Below, piece after piece: positions 14,232 to 21,848 of a stretch of DNA of 21,848 nucleotides. The stretch lies in the NCBI GenBank assembly GCA_038203025.1, contig JBBREK010000043.1:1-21848 (forward strand), read 5' to 3'. Under the pieces are notes generated by a model that saw only the letters and a list, made by a program, of their open reading frames with translations, searched no databases and was not told the DNA's origin. Positions within the stretch are counted from its first letter, which is position 1. Every line of letters starts with the position of its first letter. This stretch comes from UBA11346 sp038203025. GTDB taxonomy: Bacteria > Planctomycetota > UBA11346. A program made the translations under genes and the position numbers.

Positions 14232-14381
14232 TCGCTCGCCACGCGGTGAGAGTGACACCAGGGACGCCGGCGGGGCCTTACCCCTCGGGCGCCCGACCCC
14301 CATCCTAGCATCCTGCAGACTGTCGCCGGCGGCGCGCTTGCTGCCGCATCTGCTCCGACCCCGCCCCAGAGGGACGCCTCC
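14232..14381 (+). promoter_or_regulatory. 150-base gap between platform genes and secretin genes
   Basis: This is the only sizeable gap in the six-gene series. It holds an imperfect hairpin (GACGCC..GGGG at 14263-14275 with CCCC..GGCGCC at 14281-14293) without a T-run, which could be a weak terminator or processing site. AGAGGGA (14368-14374) is a good ribosome binding site for ATG 14382. I see no convincing promoter, but one could exist, giving the secretins separate expression. Confidence 0.35.
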
Positions 14382-16877
14382 ATGCGCCTGCGTTCACCCC
14401 TCCCGACCCACCCGCTCGTGCTGTCGCCGCTGTTGTTGGCGATCGCCATCATGGCCCCGGCTGCTGCTGCTGCTGCTGCCGAGCCGGCCACCGAGCCCAC
14501 GCCGACCCCTGCCGAGCGGACCGCCCGGCCCGGCGAGGCCGAGGTCGCCGCCGAGGCCGCCTATGCCGAGGCCCTGGCCAAGTATCGGGCCGGCGCCTTC
14601 GCCGAGGCCCTGGATCTGGTGCAGCGCGCCGTGCAGCTGTATCCACCGCATGCCGGCGCCCAGCAACTACGCAGCGATGTCCTGGCGGTGCTGAGCAACC
14701 GCGAGAACCGTCTGCAGATGGCCGCCACCTGGTTCGGCAGCCTGCAGGATGTCCGCACCCAGGAGACGGCGGTGCGGCTGTCGGCGCTGATGGAGCGCGG
14801 CGATAAGGCGATGGCGGCCGGCGACTACGGCGCCGCCGAGCTTGATTTCGACCGCGTCGAAATCGGCATCCGTTCCTTCCCCTTCGCCTTCGACTGGGGC
14901 GAGCTGCCCAAGCAGGTCGCGGCCAAGCGAGCCGACGCTCGCGACAAGTCCCGCCAGCGTGAGGTCCAGCGCCAGGACGAGGACCGCAAGGCCGCCGCCG
15001 AGACCGCGCGCCGCCAGACCGAACTGCAGGTCGAAGCCCTGCGCCTCAAGGTCGACGAACTGATGCGCCGCGCCCAGACCGCCTACGACCGCAAGGACTA
15101 CCGCCGGGCCGAGGTCGAGGCGTGGAACGCCTACGAGCTCGATCGCCGTCGCGACGACGCGCGTGTGCTCTACCTCGCCTCCCGGCGTGAAGGGCACTAC
15201 ACCTTCGACGTGCAGTACCGCACTGAACGCCTCGAGGGCCTGGCCCGCGTCGCCGAAGAGTTACACAAGTCGCTGGTGCCGCAGAACGAACTGCTGGTCT
15301 ATCCCGAGGACTGGCAGCGCCGCACCCTGCGCACCCCGCGGGAGATCGGCGCCCAGCGCGCTGAGCCGTGGATGGCGGCACTCAACGACCGTCTCGAACA
15401 GCGCGTCACCTTCGACTTCCAGGACCAGTCGTTCGAGGACGTAGTCGTGTTCCTGCGTCAGGTGACCGGCGTCAACATCGTGGTCAGCCCGCAGGTCCTG
15501 GCGGCCGGCGGCGGCGGCACGGTGACGCTGAAGGTGCGCGAGATGCGCTTCCGCGATGCCCTGAAGTGGATTCTCGAGATCACCGGCTGGCACATGGCCA
15601 TCCAGGACCAGGCCATCTTCATCAACAACGAGCCGGTCACCGGCGTCGCCGGCCTGCGCCTCTACGACGTCACTGACCTGATCACCCCGGTGCGCGACTT
15701 CCCCGGCGTCGAGATGGCCTACGCTGCCACCGGCGGCGGCGGCGGCGGCAACTTGTTCGGTGGCGGCGGCGCCGCCGACGAACCAGCGGGCCGAGACCCG
15801 GATGAACTAGTCCAATTCATCCAGGACAACGTCACCAAGAATGAATGGGACGAGGCCAAGAACATCAGTGTCAAGCAGCGCAGTGGTTCGACCCTGTTCG
15901 TCAGCCACACCCCGGAAGGCCACAAGCTGATCGAACAGCTGCTCGCCAACCTGCGCAGTCAGACCGCCATGCAGGTCAACGTCGGCGTGCGCCTGCTTGA
16001 TGTGCGCAAGGGGTTCTTCGAGGAGATCGGGGTCGAGTGGCACAATTCTCCGACCAATATGATCGGCGCTTCAAACACCGCCGGCTACCAGACTCTGGGC
16101 CGGGAGGGCGGCGGGATCAGCGGCTACAGCGTCGCAGGCACGGTCCGCCAGGCCATGCCCGGCAACGCCACCACCTCCGGCTACGGCGTCAATCCCGCCG
16201 ACGTCGCCTCCAACCCCAAGGGCCTGGTGCTCGAAGGGGCGATGAACACGGCCAGCGTCCTCAACACCGACCAGTTGAACGCCATCTTCAGCGCCGCCGA
16301 GGACGAAACCGACGCCACCATCCTTTACCATCCGCAACTGACCTGCTTCAACGGTCAGCGCGCCAACGCCTCGTTCATCAACCAGTACGCCTACATCAGC
16401 GACTACGAGATCGTCTCGTCGAACTACGACCCGGTGATCACGGTGCTGAACTACGGCGACATGCTTGATGTCCGTCCGGTGATTTCCAGCGACCACAAGT
16501 ACGTGACCATGGAGATCCGACCGTCAAACGTCGGCCTGGCCGGGGTGTTCATCGAATACATCATCGCTCCGCAAATCATCCAGGGCACAGACGTCACCGT
16601 CATCGGCCCGCCTGCGGCCTACCCGATCGAGCTGCCCAACGTCGCGGTGCAGACCCTGCGCTCGACCGTCATGCTGCCCGACCGTGGCAGCCTGCTGATC
16701 GGCGGCTTCAACCGCTCGCTGCGCCAGCGTACCCATACCGGCGTACCGTTCCTGTCGCACATCCCGTTCCTCGGCCGGCTGTTCAGCCGCAATGGCACCT
16801 ACGACGAGAACCGCAAGACGTTCTTCCTGCTCACCGCCACCATCCTTGACCTCGACGAGCAAGAGAAGCTGCAGTGA
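14382..16877 (+). CDS. Secretin 1: outer-membrane secretin with tetratricopeptide-like N-terminal region
   Basis: Secretins form the ring-shaped outer-membrane pores of type IV pili and type II secretion systems. The 831-residue protein has a signal peptide (hydrophobic core about 12-33, ending in an alanine run). A helical repeat region resembling TPRs follows (about 50-270, with a charged helix at 180-225). The secretin N0/STN-like domain is at about 338-418 (RVTFDFQDQSFEDVVVFLRQ) and an N1-like domain at about 470-525. The C-terminal pore domain (about 525-825) includes YISDYEIV, DPVITVLNYGDMLDVRP, TVMLPDRGSLLIGG and VPFLSHIPFLGRLFS, the secretin signature. A glycine-rich spacer (451-463) separates N0 from N1. 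The layout resembles the Amuc_1098-type secretins of PVC bacteria. The ATG is preceded by AGAGGGA, and the stop overlaps the next secretin start by 4 bases. Confidence 0.92.
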   Translation: MRLRSPLPTHPLVLSPLLLAIAIMAPAAAAAAAEPATEPTPTPAERTARPGEAEVAAEAAYAEALAKYRAGAFAEALDLVQRAVQLYPPHAGAQQLRSDVLAVLSNRENRLQMAATWFGSLQDVRTQETAVRLSALMERGDKAMAAGDYGAAELDFDRVEIGIRSFPFAFDWGELPKQVAAKRADARDKSRQREVQRQDEDRKAAAETARRQTELQVEALRLKVDELMRRAQTAYDRKDYRRAEVEAWNAYELDRRRDDARVLYLASRREGHYTFDVQYRTERLEGLARVAEELHKSLVPQNELLVYPEDWQRRTLRTPREIGAQRAEPWMAALNDRLEQRVTFDFQDQSFEDVVVFLRQVTGVNIVVSPQVLAAGGGGTVTLKVREMRFRDALKWILEITGWHMAIQDQAIFINNEPVTGVAGLRLYDVTDLITPVRDFPGVEMAYAATGGGGGGNLFGGGGAADEPAGRDPDELVQFIQDNVTKNEWDEAKNISVKQRSGSTLFVSHTPEGHKLIEQLLANLRSQTAMQVNVGVRLLDVRKGFFEEIGVEWHNSPTNMIGASNTAGYQTLGREGGGISGYSVAGTVRQAMPGNATTSGYGVNPADVASNPKGLVLEGAMNTASVLNTDQLNAIFSAAEDETDATILYHPQLTCFNGQRANASFINQYAYISDYEIVSSNYDPVITVLNYGDMLDVRPVISSDHKYVTMEIRPSNVGLAGVFIEYIIAPQIIQGTDVTVIGPPAAYPIELPNVAVQTLRSTVMLPDRGSLLIGGFNRSLRQRTHTGVPFLSHIPFLGRLFSRNGTYDENRKTFFLLTATILDLDEQEKLQ

Positions 16878-19123
16878 TCACAGGGCGCGGGGAGCGGTAC
16901 GGTGCAGCCGGGGCGCGCAAGCGCGGCCCCCACCGCCCCCGTGCGCTCGCGCTTGGCCTGCTGGCGGCGATGGCAGGCGCTGCAGACCAGCCACCGCCGC
17001 TGCAGGCAGCCGATGAAGCCCGGGCGGTCGAGGCGGCCGCTGACGGGGCGCCAGCGACGCTGGTCGTGGTGCCAGCCGATCAGACCTCGGCCGCCAACAT
17101 CCGCCAAGCGGCCGGTAACGCCGACCTCGGGGCGGCCTGCGACGACGCCGTCTTCCTACTCGCCGCCGGACGGGCGCGCGAGGCCCTCGGCCGTCTCGAA
17201 CCGGCGGTGCGACAGGCCGCCCCCGACCATACCCAGCTCACCCGGGCCCATGGCCTGATCGCGGAGGCCCGCACTGCCGAACGCCGCGAAGCCGGGGATG
17301 CCGCCGTCCAGGCGCGTCAGGATGCGGTCGGACAGGCCCGCTCGCGGGTCGAGGACGCCAGCGTCATAGCCAGCAGTCTGCGCGACGAGCGGCTGGCCCG
17401 GGTGCGCGACCTGCGCGCCCGCGGCCATCGCGAACTCGCCCTGGCCTACCTGCGTGCGCTGTTGCGCGACCTGCCTGGCGACGAGGAGGTCGATGCGTTG
17501 TTCCGTGAACTGCTCGACGAGACCCATACCGCGCGCGGTGCGGCCATCGTCGAACGCGAGCGTGAACTGCGCTCCGAGATCGCCCTGCAGGTTGAACGGT
17601 CACTGATCCCGGAGGGGTTTGATGGCCGGCCGATGTTCCCCAGTGACTGGTCCGACCGGCGCGCCGGTCGCCGCTCCCTGCTCGAGGTCGACGAGGAAGT
17701 CCCGGCCTGGCGCCTGGCGATCAGCGACCGCCTCGCCTCGCGCGTCACGGTTGGGTTCGACGCCACCCCGCTCGCCGAGGCGATCGACGTGGTCGGCAAG
17801 CTCGGCGGCATCAACCTGGTCGCCGCCCCAGAGTTGCTGGCGGCCACCGACCGCCTGATCTCCCTGCGCGCCACCGGCATGCGCCTCGAAGACGTGCTCA
17901 CCTGGATCACCGAGCAGGCCGGCACGCGCTGGAGCCTGATCAACGGCGCCATCTTCCTCGGCGACAAGGTGATGGGCACGCCAACCATCGCCATCTACGA
18001 CCTCGGCGAACTACTGGTCGGCACCAGCGACTTCCCAGGGCCGCACCTGGATCTGACCACCAGTGGTAGCGGTGGTGGACCGGCCGGATTCCTCGCCCCA
18101 ATCGATACAGGCAACCCCCCAGCGACCGCAGACGACGTCGCCGACTTAATCAAGCGATCGGTCAGTCCGCGATCCTGGGATGTCGACGGCAACGCCATCG
18201 TCGTGCGGAACAGTGCCCTGGTGGTGACCGCGCCACCGGAGGTCCAGCGCCTGATCCGGGAATTCCTCCGCGCCCAGTCCGCCCAGCACAGCCTGTCCGT
18301 GCATATCGATGTGCGCTGGCTGCAGCTCTACGACCGCTACGTCGAGGAGATCGGTGTGCAGTGGTCGAACGGCCCCGCGCCGATGATCGCCACCGGTAAT
18401 TCCGGCGGCGCGGTCCGCCAACTCGAGGGCTGGTTCTTCGCCGGCACCACCACCAACCCCTTGCCGAGCACCGCCATGTCGGTGGAACCGGCGACCGCCG
18501 GCACCGGCCTCACCCTGCAAAGCGCCTTGCTCGGCAGTTCGCGGGTCTCGGCGGTGCTGCAGGCGGTCGAACGCAATGCCCAGGGCCGTACCCTCCAGTC
18601 GCCGGAACTGAGCTGCCTGAACGGCCAGCAGGCCAACGCCTTCTTCGGCCACCAGTTTGCGTACATCTCCGACTACGAGATCGTCAACACCACCTACGAC
18701 CCGGTCATCTCGGTGCTGAACCTCGGGGTCATGCTTGAGGTCCGCCCGCTGGTCAGCGCCGATCGCAAGTTCGTCACCCTCGAACTGCGCACCGCAACCT
18801 CGACCGCGACGCTGTTCACCGAGACCATCGTCGGCGTCGATGTGACCAACCTGGTCGCCGCCGCCTTTCCCATCGAACTGCCGAACGTCGCCATCAGGAC
18901 GGCCGGTACCACGGTCATGCTGCCCGATCGCGGCAGCCTCCTGGTCGGCGGTTTCAACGCCAGTCTCGACCAGTTCTCCGTCTCGCGCGTCCCGCTGCTC
19001 GGCTCGATACCCTTCCTCGGCCGCCTGTTCGGCGCCCGCGGCCGCTACTCCGAGAAGAGCAAGCTCTACCTGCTCACCACCGCCACGATCATCAACTACC
19101 CGGAACTGGAGGCCCGCCTGTGA
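16874..19123 (+). CDS. Secretin 2: paralogous outer-membrane secretin
   Basis: This 749-residue protein has the same domain order as its neighbours but the shortest N-terminal region. A strongly basic leader precedes the signal-peptide core (about 22-37). A helical region follows (about 80-240). The N0/STN-like domain lies at about 289-365, with VTVGFDATPLAEAIDVVGKL in place of the FDFQD form; IYDLGELLVGTSDFPG comes next and an N1-like domain spans about 415-468. The pore domain (470-745) contains NGQQANAFFGHQFAYISDYEIV, DPVISVLNLGVMLEVRP, TVMLPDRGSLLVGG and VPLLGSIPFLGRLFG. The GTG start overlaps the stop of secretin 1 by 4 bases, and its own stop overlaps the start of secretin 3 by 4 bases, so the three are probably translated in a chain. 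It appears intact and not a decaying duplicate. Confidence 0.9.
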   Translation: MITGRGERYGAAGARKRGPHRPRALALGLLAAMAGAADQPPPLQAADEARAVEAAADGAPATLVVVPADQTSAANIRQAAGNADLGAACDDAVFLLAAGRAREALGRLEPAVRQAAPDHTQLTRAHGLIAEARTAERREAGDAAVQARQDAVGQARSRVEDASVIASSLRDERLARVRDLRARGHRELALAYLRALLRDLPGDEEVDALFRELLDETHTARGAAIVERERELRSEIALQVERSLIPEGFDGRPMFPSDWSDRRAGRRSLLEVDEEVPAWRLAISDRLASRVTVGFDATPLAEAIDVVGKLGGINLVAAPELLAATDRLISLRATGMRLEDVLTWITEQAGTRWSLINGAIFLGDKVMGTPTIAIYDLGELLVGTSDFPGPHLDLTTSGSGGGPAGFLAPIDTGNPPATADDVADLIKRSVSPRSWDVDGNAIVVRNSALVVTAPPEVQRLIREFLRAQSAQHSLSVHIDVRWLQLYDRYVEEIGVQWSNGPAPMIATGNSGGAVRQLEGWFFAGTTTNPLPSTAMSVEPATAGTGLTLQSALLGSSRVSAVLQAVERNAQGRTLQSPELSCLNGQQANAFFGHQFAYISDYEIVNTTYDPVISVLNLGVMLEVRPLVSADRKFVTLELRTATSTATLFTETIVGVDVTNLVAAAFPIELPNVAIRTAGTTVMLPDRGSLLVGGFNASLDQFSVSRVPLLGSIPFLGRLFGARGRYSEKSKLYLLTTATIINYPELEARL

Positions 19124-21669
19124 AGCCCCTGACCCACCGCCGCCTGACCCTGACCGCCAGCATGCTGGCCCTGTTCGGGCCGCTGGCCGCCGGCGAGGCC
19201 CAGCCGCCGGCCCCCAAGACCACCGGCGAGGCCTCGGCAGCGGCCGCACTCGACCAGTATGCTGCAGAACGCGCCGCCCATCAGGCCGGAGCGGTCAAGG
19301 CCGCCGAGTACCACTACGTCCGCGGCATGCGCGCCAAGGAGGAGAACCGCCTCCCCGACGCAGTGCGCGAGATGACCCTGGCGGTCGACTACACGCCTGC
19401 CAACGAGGAGTATGTCGCGCAACTGCGCGCCGTGCGCGCGCTGGCTGGACTGGAACGCGACCCGCGCTCGCAGCAGATCGACCGGCTGGTCGACGAGGTG
19501 CAGGTCAAGGACCAGGAACTGTGGAACGAGTCCCAGGCCAAGAAGGCTGAAGGCGTCGCCGCCATGCAGGCGGGAGACTTCAACCTCGCTGACCGCTCCT
19601 TCCAGATGGCCATGGTGCGCATCGAGAGCCTGCCGTTCAAGGACGACCGGCGGGCCGCCGCCACCCGCGAACTGGAAGTGCTGCTCACCGACGCCCGCAC
19701 CCGCCGCGAGGCGCACGACCGCGACGACGCCGCCAGCCGCAACCGCGCCGCAGCCGACCGCAGCCGCGAGCTCCGCGACCTCGGCCTGCAGCTCGAACGC
19801 GACCGCATCGACGCCATGCTGCGCCGGGCCCTGCGGGCCCGCGAACGCCGCGACTTCGATGAATCGATCCTCATCTGCGAGCAGGTGCTGAAGCTCAACC
19901 GCGCCGACGAACGTGCCTCCGAGCTGCTCGCCAAGTGCCGCCGCGAGCGTCACGTCTACATCCGCCAGATGACCGCCGACCGTTGGGATGAGGAGCACAA
20001 GCTGCTCGCCGACCAGATCCGCACGGCCATGCTGCCGCAGCTCGAACTGGTCCGCTACACGACGGAATGGCCGGAGATCGACGCCCGGCGCAGCGCCCCG
20101 GTGCAGGGCCTGGATGAAAAGACCGAGGCCTGGCGCAAGGAGATCGCCAACCAGCTGGAGCAGGAGATCACCCTCGACTTCCAGGATACCGACCTGGCCG
20201 ACGTGGTCTCCTTCCTGCAGCGCGTGACCAACGCCAACATGGTGCTCGACCCGCGCGTCGCAGCGGCCGCACCGCCGCCGGTGACTCTGCGCGTCGAGCG
20301 CATGAAGCTGCGCTTCGTCCTCGACTTCATCATGAAGATCACCGGGCTGAAGTACACGCTACGCAACGAGGCGATCTACGTCAGCAACGAGGAAGGCACG
20401 CGCGGCGACCTGTTCATGAAGATCTACGACGTACGCGACCTGACGCACGCCATGGCCAGCTTCCCCGGTCCCAGTCTGGAGATCCCCGAGCCGGGCGGCA
20501 CCGGCAGCCAGCTGCTTCCGCCGATTGAGCCGGACACCAAGCCCGAGACCGGCGAGTTCATGGAGATCATCCAGCAGGTTGTCGCCCCGTCGAGCTGGAG
20601 CCCCGAAGCCGGCACCTCGATCGAGGAGTACAACGGTGCCATGGTCGTGACCCAGAGCGCCGAGGTCCACGCCCAGGTCGACGAGCTGCTGCGCGCCCTA
20701 CGCAACCAGCGCGGCTCGCAGATCCATGTGAAGTGCAAGTTCCTCAGCGTTGAGAACTCGATGCTCGAGGAGATCGGGGTCAGCTGGAAGAATTACAGCA
20801 CCGGAATCGGCGTCCCGCCGCTGGCGCCTGGCACCCAGCCTCCCGCCCCCTTCCAGGCCGGTGATCCGGGCACGACCAATGCCACCCCCGGCGCGGTCTG
20901 GGGCGAGGCCCGCGAAAATCAGCTGATGACTGCCGGCAGGATCAACAACCAACTGCTCGGCTACGCGGGACCGACTACCCTGCCACTCCCGGGTGCCACC
21001 GACGGCCTGAATCTCAACACCCAATCCTGGCAGCTGGCCTCCAACTTCTGGGCCAGCGCGGTGATCAATGCCGTCGAGAAGGAACGGCGCGGCAACGTCG
21101 TCTTCGAGCCGGACATCACCTTGTTCAACGGCCAGCAGGCGCACATCGTCAACATGAACCAGCAGTCGTACATCTCCGACTACGATGTGGTGCAGGGGCA
21201 GTACGATCCGATCATCTCAATCCTCAGCTACGGCACCGTGCTGGACGTGCAGGCGATCGCCTCGGCCGACAAGAAGTACATCACCCTGACCCTGCGGCCG
21301 ACCAACGCCCAGGTGACGTCCTGGCGCCGCTTCGGTCCGCCAGTCGGCGGCTTCCCCGGCGGCCCGGTCGACCAGGCCGGTTCAGCCATCGCCGCCTCGC
21401 TCGCCGGCAGCTATCCGCTGCTCATCCCGCAGCTGACCTACAATGCCGTCCGCACCTCGGTGACCATCCCCGACGGCGGTTCGCTAGTCATCGCCGGCAT
21501 GACCAACGGCGACAGCCGGCGCAGCCACGCCGGCGTGCCGTTCCTGTCGCACATCCCCTTCCTCGGCCGCCTGTTCAGCAGCAACGGCCGCACCGAAGCC
21601 GAGCAGCGCCAGCTCATCGTGGTGCAGGCCGATCTGGTGCTGTTCGACGAGATCGAATCGAAGCTGTAA
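19120..21669 (+). CDS. Secretin 3: paralogous outer-membrane secretin
   Basis: The 849-residue protein starts with a signal peptide (core about 10-24, followed by AAGEAQ) and a long, highly charged helical region with TPR-like segments (about 60-110, 140-190 and 230-275). The N0/STN-like domain is at about 349-423 (ITLDFQDTDLADVVSFLQRV), followed by KIYDVRDLTHAMASFPG and an N1-like domain (about 476-530). The pore domain (532-845) carries YISDYDVV, DPIISILSYGTVLDVQ, SVTIPDGGSLVIAG and VPFLSHIPFLGRLFS. It differs from secretins 1 and 2 by a Pro/Gly/Asn-rich insertion near the start of the pore domain (about 560-635) and a second insertion before the final strands (about 738-765, PPVGGFPGGPVDQAG). 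The GTG start has GGAGG 7 bases upstream. It is the last gene of the series, and strong hairpins follow its stop. Confidence 0.91.
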   Translation: MKPLTHRRLTLTASMLALFGPLAAGEAQPPAPKTTGEASAAAALDQYAAERAAHQAGAVKAAEYHYVRGMRAKEENRLPDAVREMTLAVDYTPANEEYVAQLRAVRALAGLERDPRSQQIDRLVDEVQVKDQELWNESQAKKAEGVAAMQAGDFNLADRSFQMAMVRIESLPFKDDRRAAATRELEVLLTDARTRREAHDRDDAASRNRAAADRSRELRDLGLQLERDRIDAMLRRALRARERRDFDESILICEQVLKLNRADERASELLAKCRRERHVYIRQMTADRWDEEHKLLADQIRTAMLPQLELVRYTTEWPEIDARRSAPVQGLDEKTEAWRKEIANQLEQEITLDFQDTDLADVVSFLQRVTNANMVLDPRVAAAAPPPVTLRVERMKLRFVLDFIMKITGLKYTLRNEAIYVSNEEGTRGDLFMKIYDVRDLTHAMASFPGPSLEIPEPGGTGSQLLPPIEPDTKPETGEFMEIIQQVVAPSSWSPEAGTSIEEYNGAMVVTQSAEVHAQVDELLRALRNQRGSQIHVKCKFLSVENSMLEEIGVSWKNYSTGIGVPPLAPGTQPPAPFQAGDPGTTNATPGAVWGEARENQLMTAGRINNQLLGYAGPTTLPLPGATDGLNLNTQSWQLASNFWASAVINAVEKERRGNVVFEPDITLFNGQQAHIVNMNQQSYISDYDVVQGQYDPIISILSYGTVLDVQAIASADKKYITLTLRPTNAQVTSWRRFGPPVGGFPGGPVDQAGSAIAASLAGSYPLLIPQLTYNAVRTSVTIPDGGSLVIAGMTNGDSRRSHAGVPFLSHIPFLGRLFSSNGRTEAEQRQLIVVQADLVLFDEIESKL

Positions 21670-21672
21670 GCT

Positions 21673-21772
21673 CGCGGGGCTCTGCCCCGCGTCCCCGCCG
21701 GGGGACTTCTCCCCCGGAACCCCCGCTCGACACGCCGCGCATACGCGCGTCGGATCGCCTAGTGGGGGTTTT
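21673..21772. terminator. Cluster of strong hairpins after the last secretin gene
   Basis: Four bases after the TAA stop is CGCGGGGC-TCT-GCCCCGCG (21673-21691). Then comes CCGGGGG-ACTTCT-CCCCCGG (21698-21717), followed by AACCCCC (21718-21724) pairing with GGGGGTT (21764-21770) around an inner CG-rich stem. The last ends in TTTT (21769-21772), so the whole could work as a terminator. The look of the GC-rich string also resembles intergenic repeats seen in many GC-rich bacteria. No gene is recognised from 21670 to the end of the window. Confidence 0.6.
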
Positions 21773-21848
21773 CGCTCCAGGCTCGCTGCGCGCTCGCGAC
21801 GCGGACCACACAGGCTCGCCAACACCGCCAGTCGCTCACTTGGTCGCT

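Noticed and set aside
13221..14303. Minus-strand open frame of 360 codons opposite the 619-codon pilus gene
   Set aside because: It has repetitive His/Arg/Gly composition and no motif, and it lies opposite a gene supported by operon spacing and a ribosome binding site.
14459..14481. Run of GCT/CTG triplets in secretin 1, and CAG x6 at 8888-8905
   Set aside because: Both encode hydrophobic or alanine runs in signal or anchor segments and are explained by protein composition.
18146..19249. Minus-strand open frame of 367 codons opposite secretin 2
   Set aside because: It is antisense to the conserved secretin pore domain and its product shows no domain.

Overview
This is a GC-rich, gene-dense bacterial window of 21.8 kb with GTG starts, 4-nt stop/start overlaps and long coding runs. 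Lineage is inferred from gene content only. The pilus genes (a PilM-type ATPase, single-span PilO-like proteins and tetratricopeptide-type secretins) recall the pilus-like cluster of Akkermansia muciniphila (Amuc_1098 to Amuc_1102). The divergent RNase HII and the corrinoid/DUF1638/ASKHA cassette also occur in Planctomycetota and Lentisphaerota. A member of the PVC superphylum is the best guess, with moderate confidence. No rRNA, tRNA, CRISPR array, transposase or phage gene was seen.

Left part (1-3258): a tRNA pseudouridine synthase TruD cut by the window edge; an MreD-like membrane protein convergent with it and overlapping its 3' end; an RNase HII-like nuclease; a BlaI/MecI-family repressor with no sensor protease beside it; and a pterin-4a-carbinolamine dehydratase. 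A large nested inverted repeat sits between the MreD-like gene and rnhB. A related palindrome recurs at 7236-7255.

Middle part (3225-9243): a minus-strand cassette encodes, in transcription order, a B12-binding corrinoid protein, a DUF1638 protein and a [2Fe-2S]/ASKHA reductive activator of corrinoid proteins. An AraC-family gene is divergent from it, and the shared intergenic region holds an 11/12 identical direct repeat with 21-bp spacing. This looks like the carrier and repair half of a corrinoid methyltransferase system; the methyltransferases are not in view. A minus-strand pair follows: a 93-residue unknown protein whose stop overlaps the start of an SppA-type signal peptide peptidase.

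Right part (9444-21669): six plus-strand genes form one or two operons for an envelope-spanning, type IV pilus-like or type II secretion-like machine. They are a PilM ATPase domain fused in one chain to a PilN-like membrane segment, a PilO-like protein, an unrecognised 619-residue membrane-anchored protein, and three consecutive paralogous outer-membrane secretins (831, 749 and 849 residues) joined by 4-nt overlaps. Motor ATPases, the PilC-type platform protein, pilins and prepilin peptidase are absent from the window. Three different co-translated secretins behind one inner-membrane platform is the most unusual thing here.

Short tandem repeats of 7-8 bp lie at or near three gene starts (4730-4757, 8923-8950, 9286-9317), and a cluster of strong hairpins follows the last secretin.
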